Source: Aristophania vespae
Lineage (GTDB): Bacteria; Pseudomonadota; Alphaproteobacteria; Acetobacterales; Acetobacteraceae
DNA: 64,000 nt
Direction of reading: 5' to 3'
Assembly (NCBI RefSeq): GCF_009906835.1
Contig: NZ_CP047652.1
Coordinates: 877,001 to 941,000 of the forward strand
This document shows, piece after piece, positions 37,021-46,300 of the stretch. The stretch's first letter is position 1. Each line of letters begins with the position of its first letter. The notes beneath the pieces were generated by a model. That model saw only the letters and a list, made by a program, of their open reading frames with translations, was not told the DNA's origin and searched no databases. The position numbers were made by a program, and so were the translations under genes.

Positions 37021-37486
37021 GAGCCGTGGCATCTAACCAGCCCTGTAAAATATAAGAGGCGGCTAATTTATCGACGACTTCATTACGCTTTTTACGCGTA
37101 AGGTCCATTTCTTTAACCAAAAATCGATTTACAGCACTGGATGAAAGTCGCTCATCCCATAAACTATAGGGAAGGTTTAGTCTTTCTGCTAAATCTTTTC
37201 CCCAGTCCCGTGCAGCATGTGCAGCTGGTCCGTCTGTGCCATCTAAAGAAAGAGGCAAGCCTATTACCAAGGCTGCCACATCTTGAGCCTTACAAATATT
37301 ATTAAATTCTTGTATTAGAACTGATAATTTCTGCCTTTTAATGGTCTTGAAAGGAGACGCTAAAATTAGCTGAACATCAGTTAGAGCAAGGCCAAGTTGT
37401 TTGGAACCTGGGTCTATGCCCAAAATACGGCGCGGTGCTTGCACCTGCTGGCGGAGATCGTGTGGATTGAAATATAACATATTCAA
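36998..37486 (-). CDS. ruvX: Holliday junction resolvase RuvX (YqgF family)
   Basis: RuvX/YqgF is an RNase H-fold nuclease, a putative Holliday junction resolvase also linked to 16S rRNA 5'-end processing. The 162-residue protein has ILGIDPGSKQLGLALTD (catalytic Asp), LVIGLPLSLDGTDGP, WDERLSS and DKLAASYILQGWLD (final Asp). The TAA stop lies inside the gfo terminator hairpin. Confidence 0.93.
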   Translation of the reverse strand: MNMLYFNPHDLRQQVQAPRRILGIDPGSKQLGLALTDVQLILASPFKTIKRQKLSVLIQEFNNICKAQDVAALVIGLPLSLDGTDGPAAHAARDWGKDLAERLNLPYSLWDERLSSSAVNRFLVKEMDLTRKKRNEVVDKLAASYILQGWLDATAQRKTPAY

Positions 37487-37551
37487 GCTTTATGATCTAT
37501 AAACATGCTGAAAAGCTACCTTAATTTTATTTCTTATTCTTAGGACCACCC

Positions 37552-37839
37552 ATGTCGCTCGATGCGAAAACAGTTTCAAAAATGGCGAGGCTTGCACGGA
37601 TTGGCCTCTCATCAGAAGAAATCTCAACATATCAGCAGGAAATGCAAGGCATTTTAGGCTGGGTTGAACAATTAAACGAAGTCGATATCACCAACGTTAA
37701 ACCTATGGTTGGGACAGATCTTGCCCGTGCCCGGTTACGTGAAGATCGCGTTACAGATGGCAACTGTCAGGAAGCCGTTCTTTCAAACGCGCCTGACCGA
37801 GACGGACCTTTTTACACAGTGCCCAAGGTGGTTGAATAA
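37552..37839 (+). CDS. gatC: Asp-tRNA(Asn)/Glu-tRNA(Gln) amidotransferase subunit C
   Basis: GatC stabilises the GatCAB complex that converts Glu-tRNA(Gln) (and Asp-tRNA(Asn)) to the amidated form. The 95-residue protein has the typical [16 protein letters not shown] start, [16 protein letters not shown] and the C-terminal [16 protein letters not shown]. The stop overlaps the gatA ATG by one base, the start of a gatC-gatA-gatB operon. Confidence 0.96.
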   Translation: MSLDAKTVSKMARLARIGLSSEEISTYQQEMQGILGWVEQLNEVDITNVKPMVGTDLARARLREDRVTDGNCQEAVLSNAPDRDGPFYTVPKVVE

Positions 37840-39326
37840 TGTCTTATCAGTTTGACCTTACATTAACTCAAGCACGTGATGCCTTAAAGGCAAAAAAATT
37901 AACAGCTCAAGAGTTAATAAAATCACATAGCGAAGCTATTGAACGCCTGGATGGCCGTTTAAATAGTTTTATAACCCGCACATTAGACCAGGCTCTTGAA
38001 AAAGCGAAAGAGGCCGATCAAGCCTTACAACGCGGCGAGGGAGGATCTCTCACGGGCATTCCGCTCGGAATTAAAGATCTGTTTGCAACACATAATGTTC
38101 GCACAACAGCAGGAAGCAATATTCTAAAAAACTTTATTCCACCATATGAAAGCACCGTTACAGCTAATTTGCTCAAAAACGGCGCTATCTTTATGGGTAA
38201 GTTAAATCTTGACGAATTTGCTATGGGGTCAACCAATCTGACTTCAGCATTTGGTGGTGTCGAAAACCCTTGGAAAAAAAAGGGTTCAGATAAGCGTCTT
38301 GTAGCTGGTGGTTCTTCAGGTGGCTCAGCTGCTGCTGTGGCAGCTGGTCTGGTTCTTGGTGCTACGGGCACTGATACAGGCGGCTCTATCCGTCAACCTG
38401 CTTCATATTGTGGTATTACAGGCATTAAACCAACATATGGGCGTTGCTCACGTTTTGGCACCATTGCTTTCGCAAGTTCACTCGATCAGGCAGGGCCAAT
38501 GGCACGTAATGTGAGCGATTGCGCTATTATGCTTGAAGCAATGGCAGGGTTTGATCCAAAAGATTCTACCAGTGTTGATGTCAAAGTTCCTCATTACGAA
38601 GCGGCACTGGGTAAAAGCATCAAAGGCCTGCGGGTTGGTGTACCCAAAGAATATCGTACTAATGGACTATCAGCCGAAATTCAGGCTTTGTGGGATCAGG
38701 GTATTAGCTGGCTTAAAGACGCTGGTGCTGAAATTATTGAGATTTCATTGCCTCATACCAAATATGGACTACCCACATATTATATTGCAGCCTTGGCAGA
38801 AGCATCCTCCAACTTAGCGCGTTATGATGGTGTTAGATTTAGTGAGCGCGTGCCAGGTAAAACTCTAGACGAGCTTTACGAAAACACACGCGGCACAAAT
38901 TTCGGTAATGAAGTAAAACGCCGTATCCTTCTTGGTACCTACGTGCTTTCTTCTGGTTATTATGACGCTTATTATTTACGCGCTCAAAAAGTCAGATCTC
39001 TCATAAAGCAGGATTTCCTCAATGCTTATGAGAAAGTGGATGTTATTTTGACACCAACCGCACCATCAGGTGCTTTTGCATGGGATGAAAGCCCTACAGA
39101 TCCCGTGCAGGTTTATCTCAATGACATTTTCACAGTACCCGCCAGCCTTGCCGGCGTTCCTGCATTATCTGTTCCTGCTGGGCTAAGCAGCGAAGGCGTA
39201 CCGCTTGGGCTACAGTTAATTGGCCGCTACTTTGATGAAGAGACCCTTATTTCAGCAGGTTACGTGCTAGAACAGGCTGCGTCATTTAATCATCGTCCCA
39301 CACTCCACGCAGGAGTTACAGCATGA
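37839..39326 (+). CDS. gatA: Asp-tRNA(Asn)/Glu-tRNA(Gln) amidotransferase subunit A
   Basis: GatA is the glutaminase of GatCAB and supplies ammonia to GatB. The 495-residue amidase-signature protein has the catalytic Lys in [10 protein letters not shown], the cis-Ser in [13 protein letters not shown] and the nucleophilic Ser in [14 protein letters not shown], with [14 protein letters not shown] downstream. It is coupled to gatC by a one-base overlap and to gatB by four bases. Confidence 0.97.
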   Translation: MSYQFDLTLTQARDALKAKKLTAQELIKSHSEAIERLDGRLNSFITRTLDQALEKAKEADQALQRGEGGSLTGIPLGIKDLFATHNVRTTAGSNILKNFIPPYESTVTANLLKNGAIFMGKLNLDEFAMGSTNLTSAFGGVENPWKKKGSDKRLVAGGSSGGSAAAVAAGLVLGATGTDTGGSIRQPASYCGITGIKPTYGRCSRFGTIAFASSLDQAGPMARNVSDCAIMLEAMAGFDPKDSTSVDVKVPHYEAALGKSIKGLRVGVPKEYRTNGLSAEIQALWDQGISWLKDAGAEIIEISLPHTKYGLPTYYIAALAEASSNLARYDGVRFSERVPGKTLDELYENTRGTNFGNEVKRRILLGTYVLSSGYYDAYYLRAQKVRSLIKQDFLNAYEKVDVILTPTAPSGAFAWDESPTDPVQVYLNDIFTVPASLAGVPALSVPAGLSSEGVPLGLQLIGRYFDEETLISAGYVLEQAASFNHRPTLHAGVTA

Positions 39327-40780
39327 GCGCTTATCGTATCCAAGGTGAGACCGGAGAATGGGAAGTCGTCATCGGCCTAGAAGTCCATGCTCAGGTTGTC
39401 AGTAAATCGAAGCTATTTTCTGGTGCTTCGGCTGAATATGGTGCTGAACCTAACACGCATGTAAGTCTGGTTGATGCTGCTTTTCCGGGAATGTTGCCTG
39501 TTTTAAATCAGGAATGCGTTGCTCAGGCTGTCAGAACCGGATTAGGTCTAAAAGCAGAGATCAATCTTTTTAGCCGTTTTGATCGTAAAAATTATTTTTA
39601 TGCTGACCTTCCTTTTGGTTATCAAATTAGTCAATTTGAATTTCCGATTGTTGGTAAGGGCGTTGTCGAAATTGAGCTTGCTGACGGCACGAAACGCCAA
39701 ATTGGTATTACACGCCTTCATCTGGAGCAGGATGCAGGCAAATCCATTCACGACCAGGATCCGACACGCTCTTTTATTGATTTAAATCGTGCTGGCGTTG
39801 CTTTAATGGAAATTGTCAGCGAACCTGACATACGCTCACCAGAAGAAGCCGGGGCTTATTTACGCAAACTTCGTCAAATATTACGCTATCTCGGCACTTG
39901 TGATGGCAATATGGAAGAAGGCTCAATGCGTGCAGATGTTAATGTATCTGTTCGTAAAGAGGGTGAAGAATACCGCACAAGATGTGAAATTAAAAACGTC
40001 AACTCCGTGCGTTATGTCATGCAGGCAATTGAGGTTGAAGCAACACGTCAGGTCGAAATTTGGGAATCTGGTGGCACTGTAGATCAAGAAACACGCCTCT
40101 TTGATCATTTAAAAAGTGAGACACGGTCTCTTCGTAATAAAGAAGACGCTCACGATTACCGTTATTTCCCTGATCCTGACCTGCTACCCCTCGAAATTGA
40201 GCAGAGCTGGGTAGATGAACTTAAAGCGGCCCTCCCTGAGCTACCAGAAGATAAAAGAGCACGCCTTGAAAAAGAATATGGTGTCTCTGCATATGAATCA
40301 GCTGTTCTGACTGCTGAACAAAATGTAGCTGATTTCTATGAAGAAGTCGCAAAAGATGCTGACGCCCGTTTGGCAACTAACTGGATATTAGGCGATTTCT
40401 TCGCAGCTCTAAACCGCACAGGTCGTTCTATTGAAGATAGCCCTGTTAGTGCCCAGGGCCTGCGTGAATTGCTGAGTCTCATTAGTGATTCGACAATTAA
40501 CGGAAAAATCGCAAAAGAAGTCCTTGAAGACATGGTCGAAACTGGTGAATCAGCCAAAGAGATTGTGGAACGTAAGGGTCTTAAGCAAGTTACAGATACT
40601 GGTGCTATTGAGAAATCAATACAAGACATCTTGGATGCAAATGCTGATAAGGTTGCCGAGTACAAAAGCGGAAAAGACAAGCTTTTTGGCTTTTTCGTTG
40701 GACAAACGATGAAGGCAATGAAAGGAAAAGCTAATCCTGCCATTGTAAATGAACTGCTCAAAAAACTATTAAATGCATAA
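39323..40780 (+). CDS. gatB: Asp-tRNA(Asn)/Glu-tRNA(Gln) amidotransferase subunit B
   Basis: GatB is the kinase/transamidase that activates the misacylated tRNA. The 485-residue protein has [73 protein letters not shown] and [13 protein letters not shown]. The C-terminal YqeY-like tRNA-binding tail includes [14 protein letters not shown]. It ends the operon ahead of a strong hairpin and a tRNA-Ser gene. Confidence 0.97.
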   Translation: MSAYRIQGETGEWEVVIGLEVHAQVVSKSKLFSGASAEYGAEPNTHVSLVDAAFPGMLPVLNQECVAQAVRTGLGLKAEINLFSRFDRKNYFYADLPFGYQISQFEFPIVGKGVVEIELADGTKRQIGITRLHLEQDAGKSIHDQDPTRSFIDLNRAGVALMEIVSEPDIRSPEEAGAYLRKLRQILRYLGTCDGNMEEGSMRADVNVSVRKEGEEYRTRCEIKNVNSVRYVMQAIEVEATRQVEIWESGGTVDQETRLFDHLKSETRSLRNKEDAHDYRYFPDPDLLPLEIEQSWVDELKAALPELPEDKRARLEKEYGVSAYESAVLTAEQNVADFYEEVAKDADARLATNWILGDFFAALNRTGRSIEDSPVSAQGLRELLSLISDSTINGKIAKEVLEDMVETGESAKEIVERKGLKQVTDTGAIEKSIQDILDANADKVAEYKSGKDKLFGFFVGQTMKAMKGKANPAIVNELLKKLLNA

Positions 40781-40794
40781 AAATTAAAAAATAT

Positions 40795-40836
40795 GTTCTT
40801 AAGGGTTTGACGAATAAGCATTTTACCCTTAAGAAC
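40795..40836 (+). terminator. hairpin after gatB
   Basis: GTTCTTAAGGGT (40795-40806) pairs perfectly over 12 bp with ACCCTTAAGAAC (40825-40836), with an 18-nt loop and then AGTTTT. It separates gatB from tRNA-Ser. Confidence 0.6.
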
Positions 40837-40872
40837 AGTTTTGCAAACGCCGTGTGATCTGCGTGACAAAGC

Positions 40873-40965
40873 GGAGGGGTGGCCGAGTGGCTGAAGGCGG
40901 CGGTTTGCTAAACCGTTGTACGATGTCAAGTCGTACCGTGGGTTCGAATCCCATCCCCTCCGCCA
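40873..40965 (+). tRNA. tRNA-Ser(GCU)
   Basis: The acceptor arm GGAGGGG (40873-40879) pairs with CCCCTCC (40955-40961), followed by discriminator G and an encoded CCA. GGCCGAGTGGCTGAAGGC forms the D arm. The anticodon loop TTTGCTAAA gives anticodon GCU (40907-40909), reading AGC/AGU. The long variable arm TACGATGTCAAGTCGTA marks a class II serine tRNA, and GGTTCGAATCC is the T arm. Confidence 0.97.
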
Positions 40966-42032
40966 GCAGTTCTAAAAAGACACCCGAAAATTATATTATG
41001 ATCTGGAGTTTTTTAGATAGCTTTGTTTATATTAAAAATTTGCTCCCTTCTGTCTAACATTTGTGTTTTTGGTTTTTAGATTAAAATTTAGAATTTTTGC
41101 TAAAAGCCTTTTATATCAGCCAGAAATCAAGCATTCGTGAAGAAAATTTTTATCGAACAATGTCACTACCAAAATATGTGCTTAATCAACTGAATAATGC
41201 ACATTTTTACATGTAGACTTTATAATCAAATAAAGCTTGTCAGTTGCATAACTTAAGCTATCAAATTAAAAACACGATAAACTATTATAATATTAAAAAA
41301 CTCAATTTTTATGATTAGTAGTTACACATTGTCAACTTATATTTAAAAATATTTACATTTAGTAAGACAAAGGGTTTAAAGTTTCATTAAACTACGTCTT
41401 GAGGCTTTTACGAAAAATATTATATACTGCAATCACTATGAGTGCTGTAATATTTCCTCTGCAAAGCCTCACCTAAAACCTAACACCAGAAGAACATTAA
41501 TCTGGCCTTTTATACACTATGGAAACTAGAAAATATTAAGTTGTCATTTTATGATGCAGATGGAGTCAAAGAAGTTTGTAATGCTAGATTCAGTTTAGCA
41601 GGAGTAAACATAAATAATAATTGATTATTGTGTTTCTAAAAAACTACGGAAACTTACAGTATTTTCTTAAAAAGAATGCTACCTTCCTTATCTAGAACAA
41701 TCATACAATGGCATTATAACAAAATATACAGAATAGGATGTTATAAATCATGAAATGGTTTTATATTTACTGAAATTAACCGAAGAATCCTATAAATATC
41801 TAAAAAATTTAATATAACTATGTGACAATTTTTAACTACGCAAAACGAGAAAATATTTATTAATCCATACAGATTTTATTTTTTTACAAAATAAAAATTT
41901 TAGTTCAGTTGACAATTTTTTAAAAAAAAGTAATTAATCCAAAATTATGATTTAAAAGGGTGAAATCTCGTAATTACAAGACTAACTCTAGATTAATTCC
42001 GACATATTCGGGGTTTCTTATAAGGTGAAGAA
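40966..42032. other. 1.07-kb AT-rich region without an intact gene
   Basis: No convincing gene or RNA is visible. The DNA is far more AT-rich than the flanking operons and has frequent stops on both strands. Short coding-like remnants occur (see 41484-41624). I looked for a repeat of the tRNA-Ser 3' end, which would mark an integrated element, and saw none. Confidence 0.6.
41484..41624 (+). pseudogene. possible gene remnant
   Basis: A 46-codon frame without a start codon reads in a coding-like way (LAFYTLWKLENIKLSFYDAD, then GVKEVCNARFSLAGVN) and ends in TGA. Just upstream in another frame is ATG AGT GCT GTA (41438), which stops after 12 codons. The two may be parts of one broken small gene, but length alone does not exclude chance. 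Confidence 0.2.
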
Positions 42033-42455
42033 ATGGCAAACAATTTAATTTATGATGACAAAAGAATCTCTATCAACAAAAGCATAGTTTCTATAAAAAA
42101 AATACCTTACTTAAAAAAGGAAAAATCTATTTCAGTTAGAGCTATAAATACTGTCTATATAAAGATAGGAAAAAGATATCTTTATATATTAGGTGTATTC
42201 TTATGGGGAGCTTTTAGCTGGGGGATGCTTAAAAGTTTTTTTGGAGATCTAAATGGAGTCCAATCTATTTTATGTGTATATTTGTCAGTTTTCTTTATAA
42301 TAATGTTTGGTAAATGCCTTGTCGGTTCCATCGTACCATTCAAATGGCTCATTTTGCAGACATCCAGCAAACGGGTAAAAGCAGTAAAAAGTCTAAAACT
42401 TGACTATGTTGATACTCTTAAAAAGAAAATTGAAGAAGCCATTTCTGAGCACTGA
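42033..42455 (+). CDS. two-helix membrane protein, possibly DUF6232-like
   Basis: The 140-residue protein is very basic. The N-terminal β-rich 48 residues (LIYDDKRISINKSIVSIKKI, AINTVYIK) are followed by two membrane helices at about 50-67 and 78-100. A cytoplasmic tail holds WLILQTSSKRVKAVKSL and an amphipathic helix. This layout, a PH-like β element split by two helices, recalls DUF6232-type small membrane proteins, but I would not name it firmly. AAGGTGAAGAA directly before the ATG is a good ribosome binding site. Base use is as AT-rich as its surroundings, unlike the core genes. Confidence 0.6.
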   Translation: MANNLIYDDKRISINKSIVSIKKIPYLKKEKSISVRAINTVYIKIGKRYLYILGVFLWGAFSWGMLKSFFGDLNGVQSILCVYLSVFFIIMFGKCLVGSIVPFKWLILQTSSKRVKAVKSLKLDYVDTLKKKIEEAISEH

Positions 42456-42563
42456 TTTTTGTAAATATATATGTTATTGTTTTTGTTCAATCTGTTCTTT
42501 CCTTTATAGGAAATAATTAGTTATTATTGGACTTAAAATAGCATAATTATTTATTACTTTAGA

Positions 42564-42657
42564 TTTTGGTAATCATGTCACTATTTGCTATATTTTCATA
42601 CATTATGTCATGATTACCAAAAGCAAATGACTGCTAAACCATGATTTAGCTTTTTTT
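42564..42657 (+). ncRNA. candidate intergenic small RNA
   Basis: TTTTGGTAATCATG (42564-42577) is the exact inverse of CATGATTACCAAAA (42609-42622), giving a 14-bp stem with a 31-nt loop. Eleven bases on comes a canonical terminator. No gene ends closer than 108 bases upstream, so these two hairpins would form a compact transcript of roughly 95 nt. Upstream there is only a weak -35-like TTGGAC (near 42528). The repeat could equally be a binding site. Confidence 0.3.
42633..42657 (+). terminator. Rho-independent terminator in the island
   Basis: GCTAAA (42633-42638) pairs with TTTAGC (42645-42650) around CCATGA and is followed by seven T. It serves either the membrane protein gene ending at 42455 or a small RNA. 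Confidence 0.65.
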
Positions 42658-42931
42658 GTAAATTTAAGAAATCTTTAAATTGCTTTTTAGAAGCTGTTGA
42701 AGTTAGGGTTACTAATAAGCGGAAAAAAAATCGAAACTTAGATTAATTTTTTCAGTTTAACTATAATTAATATTTTTTTATTCTAATTAACTATTTTTAT
42801 ATTTATTAAGAAAATATTGTAACTTGTCTAAATTTTATACAGAGCATTTAAATTAACATATTTTTTATTGCTTTTTGATTTAAATAGCAGAATACCGGAT
42901 TATCCGTCCAACCTTCGGGAAGTTTAAACTT

Positions 42932-43237
42932 ATGGGCACACATGACTTTGTAGAAAATGCATTACAAGAAGTTTACGACTGGGTTGCGAGTGAAGGGGAT
43001 ACTCGTATTCTCAAAACAGACTCTATTTTGCATGAAATGGTCAAAATTGCAATTTACTCCGCAGAGAGATCTGATTGCAGGATAGCCGCTTTTGGATTGC
43101 TACTTCTTGGTAAAAAGCCAACCAGAGAAGATATTCTTTGGTTAGTGAATGATGACAGGCTCGGTCCAGTTCCTGATTTCCCTAAATGGACCGAAAAAGA
43201 TGTGGTTCGTAATCCTTTTAAAGCAGGAAGTCATTAG
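42932..43237 (+). CDS. small protein of unknown function
   Basis: The 101-residue protein is mainly helical and slightly acidic, with no signal peptide or membrane segment. Features seen are FVENALQEVYDWVASEGD, an amphipathic start; SAERSDCRIAAFGLLLLGKK, a hydrophobic central helix; and a Trp/Pro-rich C-terminal part (VPDFPKWTEKDVV). Its codon use is less AT-biased than its neighbours in the island. GGGAAG is about ten bases upstream of the ATG. I recognise no family. Confidence 0.6.
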   Translation: MGTHDFVENALQEVYDWVASEGDTRILKTDSILHEMVKIAIYSAERSDCRIAAFGLLLLGKKPTREDILWLVNDDRLGPVPDFPKWTEKDVVRNPFKAGSH

Positions 43238-43650
43238 TCAATAAAATTAAAAAAAGACGTTTTACAATACTTAATTTTATCCAAGATTTGCATAATTATA
43301 TGTATGAACACTTGGCGAGAAATTGAGTAAAAACGAGGTAAAATTTTGTTAAAACCTCTAATTGTGAGAGTGAATAGATCTAAATATATAATAAGCAAGC
43401 TGTCATAAAAATTTAATTCATGATATTTAGATCAATACAGCTTTCACTCTCAATTAAGCAATCAAAAATAAAAAAAACTTTTTAATAATTTTATTATAAT
43501 TACATAAATTTTTAAAATTTTAATTTACTTTAGTTTTTTTAATTGCGATTTTTTTAACAAACGTTTCAAATACAGTTTTAAATTATATGGCTAAGCTTGA
43601 CTTTTTACCTTATTTAAGCAAGCAGGTTGCTTGAATTTGGAGTGAAAGAT
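43238..43650. other. AT-rich intergenic region with a long palindrome
   Basis: There is no gene in about 410 bases. It contains a large imperfect inverted repeat (43360-43455, listed separately). A short GAGGT...ACCTC pairing lies just before it. Long A/T runs fill the rest. Confidence 0.5.
43360..43455. repeat. long imperfect inverted repeat
   Basis: The left arm 43360-43387 (AATTG-TG-AGAGTGAA, then GATCTAAATAT) is complementary to the right arm 43423-43455 (ATATTTAGATC, then TTCACTCTCAATT). The two paired blocks are interrupted by small bulges, with a loop of about 35 nt. It could be a small inverted-repeat element, a remnant, or a structured RNA. Confidence 0.55.
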
Positions 43651-44376
43651 ATGTCTAAAAATTTCGTTATACTAGGAATACTAACTTTATCCTGCTTAGC
43701 TTTTTCACAAGCGCAATCAAAAGATGTTATGCTTGATACTCCTTTTATTCCTCTTCCAACTCATATATCAAAAACCAGTTCAAGCACATTAGCTAAACTG
43801 GAAACGCCTCATTCAAAGTATATTACGGCTCTACATTCTCGACGAGCCAAAGATGAACAGCTTTTGACAAAAAAAGGCCTTTCAACTCATACAGCACGTT
43901 TAGCAATTTGGGCCATAGCTCACAAACCACAATCTAATTGTGCTATATATGCAATGCATTTAGCTGGGTATCATGAAATGAAATTTGTGAGGCCCGATCT
44001 TTTTAAAAAGTTTGCCTCAAATGATGTTGATAATGCCCTTGTTAAGGAAATTACAGATAAGCATTTATGTGAGAGAAAAAATTTAAATATAAAACTTTCA
44101 TCACCCCCGCCATATGTTCACGCAAACTCTTTAGCCTCTTTATTTAAAAAACAGGACAAAAAAGCGGTAGCACTTTTAAGACATGCAGGAGTTACACAAA
44201 AAAACGCTGAAGAAGCCGCCTGGGTGGTTTCTCACCATCCTAACTCTTCCTGTGCGTGGCAAGTAGAAAGAATTTTAGCTGATGAAAAAGAAGGCTATCA
44301 TAATTCAGATGATGAAAAAGACGCTGTTTTTAAAATTGAACATAATAATGAATGTGCAAAAATTTATTATAAATAA
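43651..44376 (+). CDS. secreted protein with two Cys-containing repeats
   Basis: The 241-residue protein starts MSKNFVILGILTLSCLAFSQ with a signal peptide probably cut after AQA/SQA near residue 22, so it is exported. Two similar units are visible: residues 71-100 (LLTKKGLSTHTARLAIW, HKPQSNCAIY) and 175-204 (LLRHAGVTQKNAEEAAW, HHPNSSCAWQ). Each is followed by another Cys (140 and 235), so four Cys could form one disulfide per unit. ATG 43651 is preferred over an upstream ATG at 43627 because it begins the signal peptide. I do not recognise the family. Confidence 0.65.
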   Translation: MSKNFVILGILTLSCLAFSQAQSKDVMLDTPFIPLPTHISKTSSSTLAKLETPHSKYITALHSRRAKDEQLLTKKGLSTHTARLAIWAIAHKPQSNCAIYAMHLAGYHEMKFVRPDLFKKFASNDVDNALVKEITDKHLCERKNLNIKLSSPPPYVHANSLASLFKKQDKKAVALLRHAGVTQKNAEEAAWVVSHHPNSSCAWQVERILADEKEGYHNSDDEKDAVFKIEHNNECAKIYYK

Positions 44377-44976
44377 GCAGGGATTACATATTTAAAAACA
44401 TTTCTTTTTAAAAAAGCCTTTTTTAAGCAATTTTGGCTCGCTTTTTGTGTAATGCAACTTAAAGCGGGTTAAAGATTATAAGATTTTACATCGTATTAAT
44501 GTATTTAAATTGGAAAAAATTTTATGATTAACTTTCAAAATAGCTTAATAAAATTACTAATATATTTTGCACTTTGATCATTATCATGTTTTTAAAATTT
44601 ACATATATTTATAAAGCTAAAATTATTATTTTTCATTATTTAAATCAGTATGCAATCTAACTTCCTGAATAGACGTATTTATTTTTAATATATATAATAT
44701 CGAATAAATGTTCTGATTTTTTACTTAAAGAAATTATTTTTACAAATAAAGTTAATTTTTATAAAAATTCGTATTTAATAAATTTTTTGCAATATTTACA
44801 ATTTTTCTGAAATAACTATTAATACATGGTCACTAATTAAAGTTAGTTTTTAAAATAAAATTAAATATTTATTTTTTACTTAATTTTCAAGTTTCATTTC
44901 GAATATTATAATTTAATTTCTTGATAAAATTAGCTGCTAATTTCACTAAATATTAGATAATCAGTTCAAGTTTATA
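44377..44976. other. 600-base AT-rich region, nothing recognised
   Basis: No open frame or RNA is visible. An A/T palindrome (TTAAAAAAG-C-CTTTTTTAA near 44419) follows the secreted protein gene and might act in termination. The remainder is a run of A/T-rich sequence up to the galE stop. Confidence 0.5.
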
Positions 44977-45972
44977 TTATCTGTGACCTGTTTTATAGCC
45001 ATACGGATTATTTTTTCTCCAATTTAAAGCAGATTCAATAATAACGCCTATATCACCATTACGAGGTTGCCACCCACATTCTGATTGAAAAGCTCTTGAA
45101 TCTGCAACTAAAAATGCAGAATCACCTGGGCGCGGTTCAGCCCATGACCAGGGGAGCTTTTTGCCCGAAATACGCTCTATTTCTCTAATAATTTCTAAAT
45201 TACTGAACCCTTTTCCACTCCCAAGATTATACGTAACGGAACCATATTTTAATTTTTCAATTACGCGAATATGAGCATCAGCTAAATCAGTAACATGAAC
45301 ATAATCGCGTATGCATGTTCCATCATGTGTTGGATAGTTATTGCCATATAACTTTAGGGGAGGACGTAGTCCTAAAAGAGCATCTATAGCAAGTGGTATA
45401 AGGTGAGTTTCAGGTTGGTGATCTTCACCTAATCTTCCTTCTATATCAGCACCGGCTGCATTAAAGTAGCGCAGGCACGCATAACGCATATTATAGACAC
45501 GATCTGCCCATTTTAAGACCTGTTCAATGTAAAATTTACTTTCGCCATAAGGTGAGGAGGGGCGAATAGGCGCAGTGGCAGGAATAATTGAAGAAAAATT
45601 TTCCCCACCGAATATAGACGCTGTAGAGGAGAAAACAAAATTTTTTACGTTATATCTTATGCAAGATCTAATAAGATTTAGTGATGTTATAATGTTGGCA
45701 CGCAAATAATGCGTAGGGTGCTTAATTGAATCCGCAACTGAAGACAAAGCTGCAAAATGTAGCACCACATCCCAGGGGCCTTGTGAAAGAACACGATCTG
45801 TTTCTTTTGCATTATTAAGATCAACCCGCTCAAGCTTTACATTTGGCGGCAAGGCCATTTCGTGGCCTGTTAAAAGATTATCAATTACAACAACTTCATG
45901 ACCTGCTTCAACAAGACCAAGCGTTACGTGGCTGCCGATGAATCCCGCTCCTCCCGTAACCAAACAACGCAT
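44977..45972 (-). CDS. galE: UDP-glucose 4-epimerase
   Basis: GalE interconverts UDP-glucose and UDP-galactose for cell-surface sugars and galactose use. The 331-residue protein is an extended SDR enzyme with VTGGAGFIGSHVTLGLVEAGHE at the N terminus (given here in part: TGGAGFIGSH), VLHFAALSSVADS, the catalytic FSSTASIFG (Ser) and YGESKFYIEQ (Tyr/Lys), LRYFNAAGAD and YNLGSGKGFSN. Related epimerases with other substrates cannot be fully excluded. Confidence 0.88.
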   Translation of the reverse strand: MRCLVTGGAGFIGSHVTLGLVEAGHEVVVIDNLLTGHEMALPPNVKLERVDLNNAKETDRVLSQGPWDVVLHFAALSSVADSIKHPTHYLRANIITSLNLIRSCIRYNVKNFVFSSTASIFGGENFSSIIPATAPIRPSSPYGESKFYIEQVLKWADRVYNMRYACLRYFNAAGADIEGRLGEDHQPETHLIPLAIDALLGLRPPLKLYGNNYPTHDGTCIRDYVHVTDLADAHIRVIEKLKYGSVTYNLGSGKGFSNLEIIREIERISGKKLPWSWAEPRPGDSAFLVADSRAFQSECGWQPRNGDIGVIIESALNWRKNNPYGYKTGHR

Positions 45973-46074
45973 AAAGCAAGACTTTTATCGAAAAAACTAT
46001 GTTGAACCCGTCACTCATTCAATTATGCAGAGTGGTCTCAATTTTTAGAGACAAACAATAATATGACAGATTTT

Positions 46075-46148
46075 TGGAGGTCTGGGCGGGAATCGAACCC
46101 ACGTTCGCGGATTTGCAGTCCGCTGCATCACCATTCTGCCACCAGACC
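46075..46148 (-). tRNA. tRNA-Cys(GCA)
   Basis: On the minus strand the acceptor arm GGTCTGG pairs with CCAGACC, followed by discriminator T and an encoded CCA (74 nt). The D arm is GGCAGAATGGTGATGC, the anticodon stem-loop GCGGACTGCAAATCCGC gives anticodon GCA (complement of 46114-46116), and the T arm is GGGTTCGATTCCC. It sits upstream of galE on the same strand and divergent from tolC. Confidence 0.97.
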
Positions 46149-46300
46149 TAGAAAGGTGAACGTTGTATTACCTTTTATAATCGTTTCGTCAAGGGGAATT
46201 TGACAAAATAAGGTGCTTTTTGAAAAAGAATAAAATCCTCATCTAAATTAAATGACTTTATATTTTATTCCTTGTGCTTATAGCGTAAGGTTCAGTCATT

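Larger units (their letters stand above)
42456..42931. other. AT-rich intergenic region with a candidate small RNA
   Basis: 476 bases have no protein gene. They hold a 14-bp inverted repeat and a good terminator (listed separately). The part from 42658 to 42931 is AT-rich, with nothing recognisable except GGGAAG ahead of the next ATG. Confidence 0.5.

Noticed and set aside
40854-41057. Open frame of 67 codons over tRNA-Ser
   Set aside because: It reads through the tRNA gene and has no ribosome binding site or protein-like composition; a by-product of the tRNA sequence.
40940-44976. Integrated element bounded by tRNA-Ser attachment repeats
   Set aside because: No second copy of the tRNA 3' end, no integrase and no phage genes were seen, so only an eroded island is suggested.
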